In this document: piece by piece, positions 44,989-54,940 of the stretch
Numbering within the stretch: position 1 is the first letter of the stretch
Layout of the letters: each line of letters starts with the position of its first letter
Assembly (NCBI GenBank): GCA_004153385.1
Contig: SDAL01000005.1
Span: 222,049 to 286,048, forward strand
DNA length: 64,000 nt
Source of the DNA: Paracoccaceae bacterium
GTDB taxonomy: Bacteria > Pseudomonadota > Alphaproteobacteria > Rhodobacterales > Rhodobacteraceae
Direction: 5' to 3'
Program-made: the position numbers and the translations under genes
The notes under the pieces: generated by a model
Told to the model about the DNA's origin: nothing
The model's database searches: none
What the model saw: the letters and a program-made list of their open reading frames with translations, nothing else

Positions 44989-45808
44989 GCTCAAAGGCCG
45001 ATATGATCGAAAGCCTCAGTCGAATATCCGTTCTTTACTGCCGTGGTCGGACTCCAGCACATATCAGATTGTCGGCAGTTTTCCCCCTCCAAGCGTAGGT
45101 TCAAGCCGGTGATGACAGCTTCCGCTTTAAAGCCACTGCAGCCTTAACGGCGCGAAAACAGCGGGAGGGCAATGATATTTTAACCCAAGCCTGAAACTTG
45201 AAACCTGACCTAAAAGTGGCTCAGTTCTCGATGGAAAACCCGGCTCACTTACGCGTGGCAATCTACAACTGCCTGCAAAGGCACCGCACTGTTGCCAACC
45301 GACAGCGACACACTTGCCGTATTGCCATCAAATAGCGCCAGAACCGCAACATGGCCGCCGTAGCTTTCCCCGAGGCGACTCTAGGACAGCCGTCGCCGTC
45401 AGCCCCGCATGAATGCGATGACCTCGCGAACCCATAACAGCGGACGCAATTGCGCACAGCTAGGTCTTGCGGGCTTCGAAATATCTCGTTCTCGTGATCT
45501 AACGAACTGTAGCGGATGCCAATGTCAAAGCCGAGAGGAGAAGAGGATACACTGCGTCGAACCTCTCGGACAGCGCCTCATGGCCTAAGACCTCGACTGA
45601 CGATTGTTTTTGTATCGTTATAATAAACGGTTGTACTGCCCTCGTCATACCGATCACGAAAACCGAGGAGTAAATTCGTCTGGGGAAAGGTATAAAATGG
45701 TAATCAGCCATTTTTGCAAGAGAGACCAACGTTGCAGATAGAAAACGTTCCCCGCAACGATTAATGTATCACTCAAAAAATGCTGATTACACCAATTTAT
45801 ACCAAATT
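44989..45808. other. Gene-free stretch between the IS remnant and the AT-rich PP-loop gene
   Basis: About 820 bases with no gene I can support. Short frames of 60-76 codons occur on the minus strand near 45263-45457 and 45499-45729 but show no family resemblance and no ribosome-binding site. It is likely degraded DNA of the island. Confidence 0.5.
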
Positions 45809-47455
45809 TCAATTAGGAAAAAGGTACATCAAATCACAAATGAATCTAGCATGCTTCCACTCACTTGATTTGTCAACATTATTAACCTCGTATTCGGCCG
45901 ATCTTATAAAACTATCTTCAAATAAAGATCCAAAACGAGAAATTGCTAATGGTAAAATTTCCTTTACTAAGTCTTTTTCTTTTGGACCATTTACGCGTGC
46001 ATATGACGCCTTACTACTTTTCTTATCACTTCCATAATAATTCAAAACAACCGGTTCTTGCAGAGAATGAGCAGAGATATCATCACTTATCAATCCGCCT
46101 TCAGGTAGGTCTCCCGTAAAAGGATATGACATTAAGTCCGGACAACAAATGTTTATTATGTCATAATTAAGCCTATTGCCAAGGAGGTACTTATATGTTG
46201 GTGCAGACATTGCAACTTTCAGAAACCCCCACGAAAAAAGAGGCATAATTGAGGTATCCATATTTGAAAACCCAACATTTCCATAATGTAATCTTGACCT
46301 ATAATCACAATAATGATGTATTTTGGAGTTTTTATCTGTAACTTTCAAATCGGAACTATCATAAGCTGATAAATATTCTTCAAACGCCCATTGTTTTATT
46401 TTTTGATTTTTCATCTGTTCGTTTTGCGGTATTTTATTTATTCTAAACTCCATAGATCCGCGCATGGTAACTGGGTCTATCGCGCAAGCTCCACTCACTT
46501 TTAAATACTGCCTGCTGCTTACACTTCCGCCAAAGGATACTGATCTCTTAACTCCAGCATTTCGAAAAAGATTCATAGCATATGCTTCCGAAGAAGAGAG
46601 ATTAGCCCCACTAGCAAACCATGTGGGTTCATCTTTCATCGGTTCATTCTTTTCTTTTAAAATATCTGTGGCAATTTTTTGATCTTCAGATCCATTTTGA
46701 AAAGTATACCCATAGAAACCCGTTCCGAACCCAGAAATAAGCAATGCCAATGCGGCCCTAGAGTCTTTACCCCCAGACAAGCTTATAGATACTTTTTCAT
46801 TTTCATGCTTGAAAGTATTAAAAATATTTCTCCATTGCGTTATGAAATTAATTAGTTCTTTTTTATAATTATCAGCACTTCTGTTTTGAATATTCTTTTC
46901 GAAATACTTAACGACTGTTATTTCTGGCTTGTTATTAAAAAAATCAATTTTAATATATTCATTTGATGGTAGTAAAATTGCGTCTTTAACTGCAGTACGT
47001 TTGCTCACGATTTGTCCGTAATCTCTTCCGCCTTTACTTATAGAATAAACTGCCAGGGCAGGCGGATAGATCTCCGGCGTGTACCCCATAAGTTCCATCT
47101 CACGGCAAAGGATAAGCAAGCTATTGCTCAGTATCCAATTAGAGTCTTTCTCCCATAAAAATATAGTCCCGCCACCGATAGGATCGGTGTTTATATAAAA
47201 GCAGTTTTCAAAATTTTCACCGATCAAAAAGTTTCCATCGATTAATAAACTTCTTACACTATCATTTTTATTTTCATGTTTATATTTGTCGAATCCAGGT
47301 TTTCCGGATATTATAAAATCTTCCCCATAGCCTATTCCAAAAAAGAAATCCTTGAAGCTATCGGGCTCAAGCCTTGAAGAAAGAACAAAATAATTATCTT
47401 TCACAATATCTTCAGTGATTAGTTCGGTTGGTACGTGGTGTGCAAGAAGGCCCAT
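45809..47455 (-). CDS. Asparagine-synthase-like PP-loop protein, AT-rich
   Basis: The 548-residue protein has the PP-loop SISLSGGKDSRAALAL near residue 225, which binds ATP in asparagine-synthase-type enzymes, followed by YTFQNGSEDQKIA. The N-terminal 200 residues look like the glutaminase-like half (FYINTDPIGGGTIFLW, in outline), but the protein begins MGLLAHH, so the catalytic cysteine at position 2 is missing and it should not use glutamine itself. Such proteins in polysaccharide and natural-product loci form amides or serve as adenylating ligases. It is the most AT-rich gene of the window, in keeping with horizontal transfer. Substrate unknown. Confidence 0.75.
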   Translation of the reverse strand: MGLLAHHVPTELITEDIVKDNYFVLSSRLEPDSFKDFFFGIGYGEDFIISGKPGFDKYKHENKNDSVRSLLIDGNFLIGENFENCFYINTDPIGGGTIFLWEKDSNWILSNSLLILCREMELMGYTPEIYPPALAVYSISKGGRDYGQIVSKRTAVKDAILLPSNEYIKIDFFNNKPEITVVKYFEKNIQNRSADNYKKELINFITQWRNIFNTFKHENEKVSISLSGGKDSRAALALLISGFGTGFYGYTFQNGSEDQKIATDILKEKNEPMKDEPTWFASGANLSSSEAYAMNLFRNAGVKRSVSFGGSVSSRQYLKVSGACAIDPVTMRGSMEFRINKIPQNEQMKNQKIKQWAFEEYLSAYDSSDLKVTDKNSKIHHYCDYRSRLHYGNVGFSNMDTSIMPLFSWGFLKVAMSAPTYKYLLGNRLNYDIINICCPDLMSYPFTGDLPEGGLISDDISAHSLQEPVVLNYYGSDKKSSKASYARVNGPKEKDLVKEILPLAISRFGSLFEDSFIRSAEYEVNNVDKSSEWKHARFICDLMYLFPN

Positions 47456-47886
47456 TTCATCAATCCATTAATTTTACAGAATAATAACTTAAAAATTATT
47501 CCATGAGGTTTCACAAGGTATCTTTTTATTATAATATATCACATATCGATAAAAATCAATTTGAAAAACTAATAACAAAGAATATATTTTATTATTCATA
47601 GAGGTGAAAATTATACTAAAGTGATAATCTATTTTTTATATTATTTATTAATATTACAGATTACTACTACAATTTTTATAATTAGCCAATAATATGATAT
47701 GAAAACATTACAATGACGCTTTTATTACCAAATAATGCAGATTAATACATTATATTACTAAACTTAAACGCATTAATTAATTTAATGGCGTTAAAAATAA
47801 AGGAATTCGTTTGTACCGGTGATTTTTGACATGCCGTTGTAGTATGCGGACATTCTTAGAGAATTGCCCGCAACCTTGATCCAAAT
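47456..47886. promoter_or_regulatory. Extremely AT-rich intergenic region
   Basis: These 430 bases contain long runs of A and T, mostly about 80% AT by eye, and no gene. They lie upstream of the PP-loop gene and should contain its promoter. They also mark the edge between the AT-rich island and the GC-rich sugar-nucleotide operon that ends at 47887. Confidence 0.55.
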
Positions 47887-49053
47887 TCAGTCTGCGCCGA
47901 ACAGATCGCGGGTAAAGACCTTGTCTGATACATCACGGATGTCATCGGTGCAGCGGTTGGCCACGATCACATCGGCTTCGGCTTTGAACGCAGCCAGATC
48001 ATTGACCACACGCGAGCCGAAGAAGGTCTCGTCTTCCATCACGGGCTCATAGACCACAACCTCGATCCCTTTCGCCTTGATGCGCTTCATGATCCCCTGG
48101 ATCGAGCTTTGGCGGAAGTTGTCGGACCCGGCTTTCATCACCAGACGGTAGATACCAACAGTTTTCGGCTCTTTCGCGATGATCTGGTCGGCCAGAAAAT
48201 CCTTGCGCGTCCGGTTGGCATCCACAATCGCGCGGATCAGGTTTTGCGGCACCTGATCATAGTTGGCCAGAAGCTGTTTGGTATCTTTCGGCAGGCAATA
48301 CCCGCCATAGCCAAACGAGGGATTGTTGTAGTGATCGCCGATACGCGGGTCCAGACCGATGCCTTCGATGATCTGGCGGCTGTTCATACCGCCCGACATC
48401 GCATAGCTGTCCAGCTCGTTGAAATAGGCCACCCGCATCGCCAGATAGGTGTTGGCAAACAGCTTGATCGCCTCGGCCTCGGTCGGGCCGACAAATTGCA
48501 CGGGCACGTCTTTTTTCAGTGCCCCTTGCAACAGCAATTCCGCAAAGACCCGCGCCCGCTCGCTCTCTTCGCCCACGATGATACGCGACGGATATAGGTT
48601 GTCATGAAGCGCGCGGCCCTCGCGCAGGAATTCTGGGCTGAAGATCACCTGTTCGGTGTTCATCTCTTCGCGGATACGCGCCACGAACCCGACGGGGATG
48701 GTTGATTTCACGACAATCGTGGCCTCGCGATTGCACGCGATGACCTGAGCGATCACCGCCTCGACCGTGGAGGTATCGAAATAGTCGTTTTGCGCATCGT
48801 AATTGGTCGGGGTCGCGACGATCACGTAATCGGCCCCCTCGAAGGCCGGGGTCGCCTCGGTGGTGGCCACAAGATTGAGATCTTTGGTCGCCAGATACTC
48901 TTCCAGCTCGCGGTCTTCGATCGGTGCTTTTTTGGCATTGACCATATCAACACGGCGGGCATCCACATCGATCGCCACAACGGTGTTATGCTGGGCCAGC
49001 AAAACCGCATTGGACAGACCGACATATCCCAGCCCGGCAACAACAACTTTCAT
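47887..49053 (-). CDS. ugd: UDP-glucose 6-dehydrogenase
   Basis: The enzyme oxidises UDP-glucose to UDP-glucuronate with two NAD+. The ATG at 49053 has AAGGA upstream and gives 388 residues with the Rossmann motif [14 protein letters not shown] at the very start; the open frame to 49116 adds an unlikely leader. Further landmarks are [15 protein letters not shown], the central helix with [19 protein letters not shown] and the catalytic cysteine in [14 protein letters not shown]. Length and motifs match the short bacterial Ugd type. It is the last gene of a minus-strand series with manC, phosphohexomutase and a GT2 gene, so uronic acid probably enters the exopolysaccharide. Confidence 0.95.
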   Translation of the reverse strand: MKVVVAGLGYVGLSNAVLLAQHNTVVAIDVDARRVDMVNAKKAPIEDRELEEYLATKDLNLVATTEATPAFEGADYVIVATPTNYDAQNDYFDTSTVEAVIAQVIACNREATIVVKSTIPVGFVARIREEMNTEQVIFSPEFLREGRALHDNLYPSRIIVGEESERARVFAELLLQGALKKDVPVQFVGPTEAEAIKLFANTYLAMRVAYFNELDSYAMSGGMNSRQIIEGIGLDPRIGDHYNNPSFGYGGYCLPKDTKQLLANYDQVPQNLIRAIVDANRTRKDFLADQIIAKEPKTVGIYRLVMKAGSDNFRQSSIQGIMKRIKAKGIEVVVYEPVMEDETFFGSRVVNDLAAFKAEADVIVANRCTDDIRDVSDKVFTRDLFGAD

Positions 49054-49269
49054 GTGATATCCTTGTTTAGATTTATTTTTTTGCATTTCAATAACAACTA
49101 TATGTCCATGTGCCAACGATGCGGCGCATTTCTTTCGCCTTATAAACGCACGGTTTCAGAGCGCTTTAAGATAATTGCACCATAATATGCACACATCCGT
49201 TTTACGGCTATTTTCCGCCGTCCTACAAGCAGAATGCTGCACATGCAAAATGATTTGGCAAAGATATGC

Positions 49270-50283
49270 CTAACGGTTTTGGCTCCACTCCAGCACCCGC
49301 GCATGCGGCACATTCCGGCGACGCAGGAGCCCGTCACGGATCGCGCGCCCGATCAGCGCCAGAAACACCCCCCGCTCGCCTGGATGCTGTCGTGCCTTCA
49401 TCAGCCATTTCGGCAAGATCAGCAGCAGCGCAGGCCAGAACAGCCATCCCGCCGCCAGCCGGTACAGCATCAACAGGTTGCGGTGATAGTAATAGACCTT
49501 CCACAGCGGTCGGAACCGGCCGCGCTGCTGGCCTGTGAACGTGCTCAGATCATGTTCGAACCGCACCCGCGGCTCGAAGCAGATCCGCCCGCCCTTGGCC
49601 GACAGATCCAGAGTATAAAGCCCGTCATCCCCGTAGATGAACAATCCCGGATCCGGGTAGCCCACCCGTTCGATCCCTGCGCGCGAAATAAAGAACCCCA
49701 CGAAAGAGGTCACATCGATTTCGACCGGCGCCGCGCCTTCATAGGTGCTGGGTGCCAGATGGAACCCGCCACGCCCCTGCCTGATCGTGCGCAAAAACTC
49801 GCGCCCGTGCCAGAAAGGGTTGCGCGAAGGCCGGTTCATCTCGCAAATCTCGCCACTGGGAAAATAGACTGCGGCGGCCAGCCCGTCCCAACCGGTCAGA
49901 TCAAGATCTTGAAACCGTGCAAGCGCGCCCGGCTCGGGGCGGGCGTCATCATCCATCACCATCAGCCAGTCGGGATCAAAGTGCTCCACCGCCAGACGCA
50001 TCCCGCGATCGAACCCCCCTGCCCCGCCACGGTTCTCGGGCTCGCTCACGATCAGCAGCCGCGGATCGTTCTGGGTGGAAAGCCACGCGCCGGTGCCGTC
50101 ATCGGAGGCATTATCGACCACAACGATATGGGCCAGTTCACGGGCCGGGGCCGATAGCAGCCGCGCCAAGGTCACCTGCAATTGCGCCAGTCGGTTATAG
50201 GTCACCACAACGGCGGCCAGCCGCTTGTGGGTGGCCCCTTGCCCCCCCGTGTGCACGCCCTGCGGCGTCTCGCGTTCCGACAT
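49270..50283 (-). CDS. Family 2 glycosyltransferase, galactofuranosyl- or rhamnosyltransferase-like
   Basis: I use the ATG at 50283 (337 residues); one at 50298 is possible. The GT-A domain shows VVVTYNRLAQL, VVDNASDDGTG, the ENRGGAGGFDRG loop and MDDDARPEP as the metal site, followed by the acceptor-side segment with GDDGLYTLD. A hydrophobic stretch near residue 290 (LFWPALLLILP) could touch the membrane. The glycine-rich GGAGGF and DDDA pattern is shared by GlfT-like galactofuranosyltransferases and RfbN-like rhamnosyltransferases. A UDP-galactopyranose mutase gene at 60091 makes the first option plausible. Confidence 0.82.
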   Translation of the reverse strand: MSERETPQGVHTGGQGATHKRLAAVVVTYNRLAQLQVTLARLLSAPARELAHIVVVDNASDDGTGAWLSTQNDPRLLIVSEPENRGGAGGFDRGMRLAVEHFDPDWLMVMDDDARPEPGALARFQDLDLTGWDGLAAAVYFPSGEICEMNRPSRNPFWHGREFLRTIRQGRGGFHLAPSTYEGAAPVEIDVTSFVGFFISRAGIERVGYPDPGLFIYGDDGLYTLDLSAKGGRICFEPRVRFEHDLSTFTGQQRGRFRPLWKVYYYHRNLLMLYRLAAGWLFWPALLLILPKWLMKARQHPGERGVFLALIGRAIRDGLLRRRNVPHARVLEWSQNR

Positions 50284-50435
50284 GACTGCGGCCCCCATGA
50301 TCTGCGCCGCTCTTTGGCCATAGATGCCGGGTGATGTCAATTTATACGCGGGCCTTAGGGGCCGGTGTCGATCCTGCGGCCTGCGCGGGTTCGGGGGCGC
50401 GGCGAAGATCGCCCACATCGTTTATGTACAAACAA

Positions 50436-51923
50436 TCAGGCAGATCCGGCCGCCTCCCCTGCCCTGCCCGCCAATGCTGTCGAAAGCCGGACCTTGAGCG
50501 CGTTCATCGCCTGATCGACCACCCTGATATGCGGCCCCTGGATATAGATCCGCAACTCGGGTGCATTGCCAGACAGCCGCAAATGCACAGACAGGCCGTT
50601 TGCAAAATCGCATCGCAGCCCGTCGGTTTCTTCGATGCCCACGAGGCGGCCTTCGGGGTGGAAAAACCGTGCCCGATACTGGGGGTCAGTGCAAAGCGCG
50701 GATAAAACAGCGCCCGCCCCTGCCCTGTCAATCTCGGCCAGCCGGTCGGAGCGTTTGGCCGCTGCACCCAGATCAGCCACCAGCTGCGCCACCGTTTTGC
50801 CCTGCCCCCATGCCTCGGTCAAAACACAGAGCAGCGGCAGATAGGCATCGCGGGTCCACAGCGGTGAAATATTGATTTTCCCAGATATCTGAAATCCCAG
50901 AATAAAGCCGCCATTGGCCTCGAACCCGATGACGCGCGGCGGATCGCCTCGATCCATGTGTAATCCCGCATCGACCGGCCTCTGTTGGAGGGCCGTGGCC
51001 GATGACACCCGTGCCATTTGCGCCAACACATAGGGCGAGCCGATCCGCGTCAGATGCACCTGCATGCCGCCTGTGTGCTGACGCAGCAGATCGTTGCAAT
51101 TGACCGGCGTGCAGATGTCTGTGGCCCCGACCGCCTGCGCCGTGATCCACCCCAGAAGATCACCCGCCACGATGCCGCCCTGACCGTCCACCAATAGCGG
51201 CCGATCCCCGTCGCCATCGGTCGACACCAGCGCATCGAGTTTATGCGTTGCGACATGGCGCGCCAGTTGCCGGCACAGATCAGGGGCCAACGCCTCGGTA
51301 TCAAGCGGCGTGAACGTGGCCTGCCGGTCAAGCTCCACCACCTTTGCGCCGAGCGCACACAGCACCCGCGCCAGACCATCGCTTGCCACGCTGGAATGAT
51401 GATAGACCCCGATCCGCATACCGGCCAGCCGCCCCACACCAAAGCCCGTGATATAGCGCTGCAGATAACACGCATAGGCATCTGAATTGCCCTGCGCGGC
51501 CGTGGTCATAGGGGCCGGATGCATCTGCGCGCTTTGGCCCTGGGTGCGCACCCGCTGCGTGATCGCGGTCTCTTGCGGTTTGGTAATCTCGCCATGCGGG
51601 CCATAGAATTTCAGCCCGTTGCGGTCGGCGGGGATGTGACTACCGGTCACCATAATCGCCCCTGCTGTGGCCTTGGATGCGGCCCAAGCAAGCGCCGGTG
51701 TCGGCAACGCACCACAGTCCACAACCTGCCGCCCCGCGCCGCGCGCCGTCGCCGCCACTACCGCCGCGATCTGTGCAGATGACGGGCGCAAATCGCGGCC
51801 CAGATACAACGGCCCCTCCCATGCACAGCAATGAAGAAACCCCCGCACATATGCATTGATACAAGCCGGTGTCAGGTCAGACACCAACCCTCTGAGGCCC
51901 GATGTACCAAAGGACGGGGCCAT
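50436..51923 (-). CDS. Phosphomannomutase/phosphoglucomutase family enzyme
   Basis: The ATG at 51923 gives 495 residues beginning FGTSGLRG, the normal N-terminal motif of alpha-D-phosphohexomutases. The catalytic serine is in TGSHIPADRNG, the metal loop is DGDGDRP and the sugar-binding loop FEANGG. The C-terminal domain ends with LRIYIQGP. It interconverts mannose-6-phosphate and mannose-1-phosphate (or the glucose pair), feeding ManC next door. The TGSHIP loop with Ile-Pro in place of the common Asn-Pro places it in the mannose-type branch seen beside manC genes. The frame is open to 52031 but this adds no conserved sequence. Confidence 0.9.
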   Translation of the reverse strand: MAPSFGTSGLRGLVSDLTPACINAYVRGFLHCCAWEGPLYLGRDLRPSSAQIAAVVAATARGAGRQVVDCGALPTPALAWAASKATAGAIMVTGSHIPADRNGLKFYGPHGEITKPQETAITQRVRTQGQSAQMHPAPMTTAAQGNSDAYACYLQRYITGFGVGRLAGMRIGVYHHSSVASDGLARVLCALGAKVVELDRQATFTPLDTEALAPDLCRQLARHVATHKLDALVSTDGDGDRPLLVDGQGGIVAGDLLGWITAQAVGATDICTPVNCNDLLRQHTGGMQVHLTRIGSPYVLAQMARVSSATALQQRPVDAGLHMDRGDPPRVIGFEANGGFILGFQISGKINISPLWTRDAYLPLLCVLTEAWGQGKTVAQLVADLGAAAKRSDRLAEIDRAGAGAVLSALCTDPQYRARFFHPEGRLVGIEETDGLRCDFANGLSVHLRLSGNAPELRIYIQGPHIRVVDQAMNALKVRLSTALAGRAGEAAGSA

Positions 51924-52219
51924 CAGTGCCGCCACCAAGGGCCGGAAAAACCCGACGCGCGGATCATGCCGAATGGGCCGGGTGGTGCATAGAAAAAGTG
52001 GCGAAGCTGTGCGTGCGGGCCGGTCGGACACGCATCATCCGCCCCACCACATTCGGGCACGCCTGCGCCATACACTGACAGGCATCGGTCAGCCGGCAGC
52101 GTTACCATATCGCCATACGCCGGATCGTTGAGGCTGCTGGCGCCCGTGCGCATGGCGTGTTTGCCCCATCGCGCCCCGCGCCGGTTTGGCGTAAAGCGTT
52201 CCAACAGCCGCTTTGGCGC

Positions 52220-53683
52220 TCAGACCCGATCATAGATATCCTCATAGCGGATGATATCGTCCTCGCCTACATAGGGGCCGGTTTGCACCTCGATCAGGAT
52301 CATCGGCATTTTACCGGGATTTTCTAACCGGTGCTTGGCCCCCAGCGGAATATAGATTGACTGGTTTTCCGTCACGAGTTGCACCTGACCGTCACATGTG
52401 ACCCGTGCCGTGCCCGCCACCACAACCCAATGTTCCGAACGGTGCATATGCGACTGGAGGCTCAATGTGCCGCCCGGATGCACATGGATGCGTTTCACCT
52501 GAAATCTGTCGGCAAGGCTCAGGCTTTCATACCACCCCCACGGGCGGTGGTGTTTGGGCGCGGTCATCGCTTGCAGTGCCCCTTTGGACTGAAGGGCGAG
52601 CACTGCCTGTTTCACCTGCTGGGCCGAACGCATATCCGCCACCAGAACAGCATCAGGCAATGCCACGGCAAAGATATTGTGCAGTCCTATTCCCACCAGC
52701 TCTACCCCCGGACAATCGGAGCGCAACAGGCTGTTGTGACAATCGATCGCGGTCGCCGGACCATAGGTTGCCACCCCATCTGCATCTTGCGGGCTGATGC
52801 GCCAGACCGACGCCCAATCCCCCAGATCCGACCAACCCGCGTGCAAAGGCACAACACAAAGAGTGTCGGCCTTTTCCATCACCGCGTAATCAAGCGAGAT
52901 ATCCTCCACCTCGTTCCAATGGGCCGGATCCAGACGCAGGAACCCCAGATCATGGGTGGCCTCACGAACCGCCTGCGCCACCGGCGCGATCAAATGTGCT
53001 GCATGTGTTTTGAAGGCGGCCAGCAGATCGGCGGCACGGCACATGAAAAGCCCTGCATTCCACAGATAGCGCCCCGATTGCAGCATGCGCAAAGCTTCAG
53101 CCTGATCCGGTTTTTCAACAAAGCCATTGAGCCGCAGGGGGGCATGCGGATCTGAAGATGCGTCCGGAACGGATGTTGCAAGCTCCAGATACCCATATCC
53201 GGTCTCGGCGCGATCAGGCCTGATCCCGAAGGTCACAAGATCGCCGTTTTCCAGCGCCCAAAGCCCCCGTGCGACAGCAGTATGAAACCCGGCCTGATCA
53301 GGGATCTGGTGATCTGCGGGGGCGATAAGCATGATCGCTTGCGGGTCTTCTTCCAGCAGAAAAAGGGCAGCAGAAAGGGCAGCAGGCGCGGTGTTACGCC
53401 CTTCTGGTTCAAGAAGAACCGGCCCGGGGTTCAGCCCCACAGCTGCCAACTGTTCGGTAACGATAAACCGGAAATCGCTGTTGGTGACCACAATCGGATC
53501 TGCGAAAGCGATATTACCAAGTGTCCCCGACATACGCCGCGCGGCGGTTTGGAACAGGCTTTCATCGCCCGTAAGAGAGGAGAACTGCTTGGGATACGAC
53601 CCCCGCGACAAAGGCCACAACCGCGTGCCAGATCCGCCTGCCAGTATAACCGGAGTAATCCGGGGGGGTAACGGTGATAGCAT
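52220..53683 (-). CDS. manC: Mannose-1-phosphate guanylyltransferase / mannose-6-phosphate isomerase
   Basis: The bifunctional 487-residue enzyme makes GDP-mannose from mannose-1-phosphate and GTP. The N-terminal nucleotidyltransferase domain has PVILAGGSGTRLWPLSR, TAPAALSAALF and NGFVEKPD. The C-terminal cupin (about residues 375-480) has HHRPWGWYESL, RIHVHPGG with metal-binding histidines, and SEHWVVVAGTARV. AGGGGAG lies in front of the ATG. It is first in the minus-strand sugar-nucleotide operon. GDP-mannose feeds mannose- or fucose-containing polysaccharides. Confidence 0.95.
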   Translation of the reverse strand: MLSPLPPRITPVILAGGSGTRLWPLSRGSYPKQFSSLTGDESLFQTAARRMSGTLGNIAFADPIVVTNSDFRFIVTEQLAAVGLNPGPVLLEPEGRNTAPAALSAALFLLEEDPQAIMLIAPADHQIPDQAGFHTAVARGLWALENGDLVTFGIRPDRAETGYGYLELATSVPDASSDPHAPLRLNGFVEKPDQAEALRMLQSGRYLWNAGLFMCRAADLLAAFKTHAAHLIAPVAQAVREATHDLGFLRLDPAHWNEVEDISLDYAVMEKADTLCVVPLHAGWSDLGDWASVWRISPQDADGVATYGPATAIDCHNSLLRSDCPGVELVGIGLHNIFAVALPDAVLVADMRSAQQVKQAVLALQSKGALQAMTAPKHHRPWGWYESLSLADRFQVKRIHVHPGGTLSLQSHMHRSEHWVVVAGTARVTCDGQVQLVTENQSIYIPLGAKHRLENPGKMPMILIEVQTGPYVGEDDIIRYEDIYDRV

Positions 53684-53764
53684 GACACTCCCCTTTGCGA
53701 CCGCACTATGGCAATCATAACAAAGAGAGGTCTTTAGATTTTCTTAAACACAACGCAGAAAAAG

Positions 53765-53780
53765 GTTTCGCATGCGAAAC
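53765..53780. repeat. Probable parS palindrome, copy 1
   Basis: The perfect 16-bp palindrome GTTTCGCATGCGAAAC lies three bases past the parB stop codon. A nearly identical copy occurs inside parB at 54148. Its place and form suit a ParB-binding centromere site of this plasmid type. Confidence 0.7.
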
Positions 53781-53782
53781 AT

Positions 53783-54856
53783 TCAGCCACCTCGACGATC
53801 AAGCCAGCGCTGCAGATCACGCGCCAGACGGTCATCCACAATCCCCCCCGAAACGCGGATAGTCCGGCTTGCAGGATCATAACTGAAATCATACTCCGGC
53901 GTGTCTTTAGGCGCCGACGGGGCAGGGGGCGTGTTATGACGTGGCACCGCTGTCAGGATCGCCGCTTCGGCTGCCGGAACAACCGGATCAGCCTCGTTGA
54001 GCTTTTGGCGTAAAAACGCTGCAAGATCGCTATCTGCTTCGAGCCGTTTCACCAAATCCAAACCGGAGCGTTCCGAAATAGCCGCCGGAAACCGCAATGC
54101 CCCATCCAGCTGTTCAACAATTGTCATAAAGCTTTTGATCTTGGAACGTTTCGCACGCGAAACATTTCCGAACAGGCTTTGCAGGGCCTGTTTTGCATCT
54201 GGATAGACACCGGCCTCCAACGCGCGCAAGACGATACGTGCGCGCTCGTAAAAGCTGATATCGGCGCGGATCTCGTTTTCTTCGACCATCGCGACATAGG
54301 CCTCAGAGGCGGTCTTGGGCTGCCGGATCACAGCCAGGATCACCGCATCAGATAGCGGCGTGCCCGCTTCATGGGCAAGTTGGCGCAACGCGCCCAAACG
54401 CCGCCAGCCCGATATCAGACCATAGCGGGGTTGCACATGTGCCCCGTGATCGATCACCTCGACCGGAGCCTGCTGCCCGCGCGTGCGAAGGCTTGAGAGC
54501 AATGCGGCCATGTCCTCGTCATCAGAGGTCATGCGATCACGCATCAGATGCTCGGCATCGATCTGATCCAAGGCCAAGGCTTCAACCATCCGGCCGGACC
54601 GGCGGGCCTCGGCGATCATGGCCGAAAGTTCTTCCAATGCGGCGCGGTCAGCGCTTTCGCCGGCCACTTGGGCAATGGGCGGACGGTGGGTCACGGTGCG
54701 CGCGACCCCCATGGGAAACATGGCTTTGGTCTCCAGATCCGCAGGGATCTCCGTATCTGCAAAAGCGGCCGCATCCTGGGGATCGATTTCGGCAGGGGAG
54801 GGGGCATCTTGCAGAAAATCGGCCCGTGGCGGGGTCAGCCTTTTACGTTTGGCCAT
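53783..54856 (-). CDS. parB: Plasmid partition protein ParB
   Basis: The 357-residue protein starts at an ATG with a strong AGGAGGAG in front. After a disordered N-terminus it has the ParB nuclease-like/CTP-binding domain (about residues 95-190), with LSSLRTRGQQAPVEV in outline, RYGLISGWRRLGALRQL and MVEENEIRADISFYERA. A helix-turn-helix region (FGNVSRAKRSKIKSFMTI, about 225-245) and a C-terminal dimerisation tail follow. With ParA it segregates the replicon. Gene order parA-parB, divergent from the initiator gene, is that of RepA-type roseobacter plasmids. Confidence 0.9.
   Translation of the reverse strand: MAKRKRLTPPRADFLQDAPSPAEIDPQDAAAFADTEIPADLETKAMFPMGVARTVTHRPPIAQVAGESADRAALEELSAMIAEARRSGRMVEALALDQIDAEHLMRDRMTSDDEDMAALLSSLRTRGQQAPVEVIDHGAHVQPRYGLISGWRRLGALRQLAHEAGTPLSDAVILAVIRQPKTASEAYVAMVEENEIRADISFYERARIVLRALEAGVYPDAKQALQSLFGNVSRAKRSKIKSFMTIVEQLDGALRFPAAISERSGLDLVKRLEADSDLAAFLRQKLNEADPVVPAAEAAILTAVPRHNTPPAPSAPKDTPEYDFSYDPASRTIRVSGGIVDDRLARDLQRWLDRRGG
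54148..54163. repeat. Probable parS palindrome, copy 2, inside parB
   Basis: GTTTCGCACGCGAAAC differs from the copy at 53765 by one base and encodes the NVSRAKR segment of ParB. A centromere-like site within the coding region would let ParB bind its own gene. Confidence 0.65.
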
Positions 54857-54940
54857 GTCAGATCTCCTCCTCGTTTGTCGTCATCGAACATCAAAAATCC
54901 GCCGCCCGGATGAACACATCGTTAATCAGGCAAACGCTGT

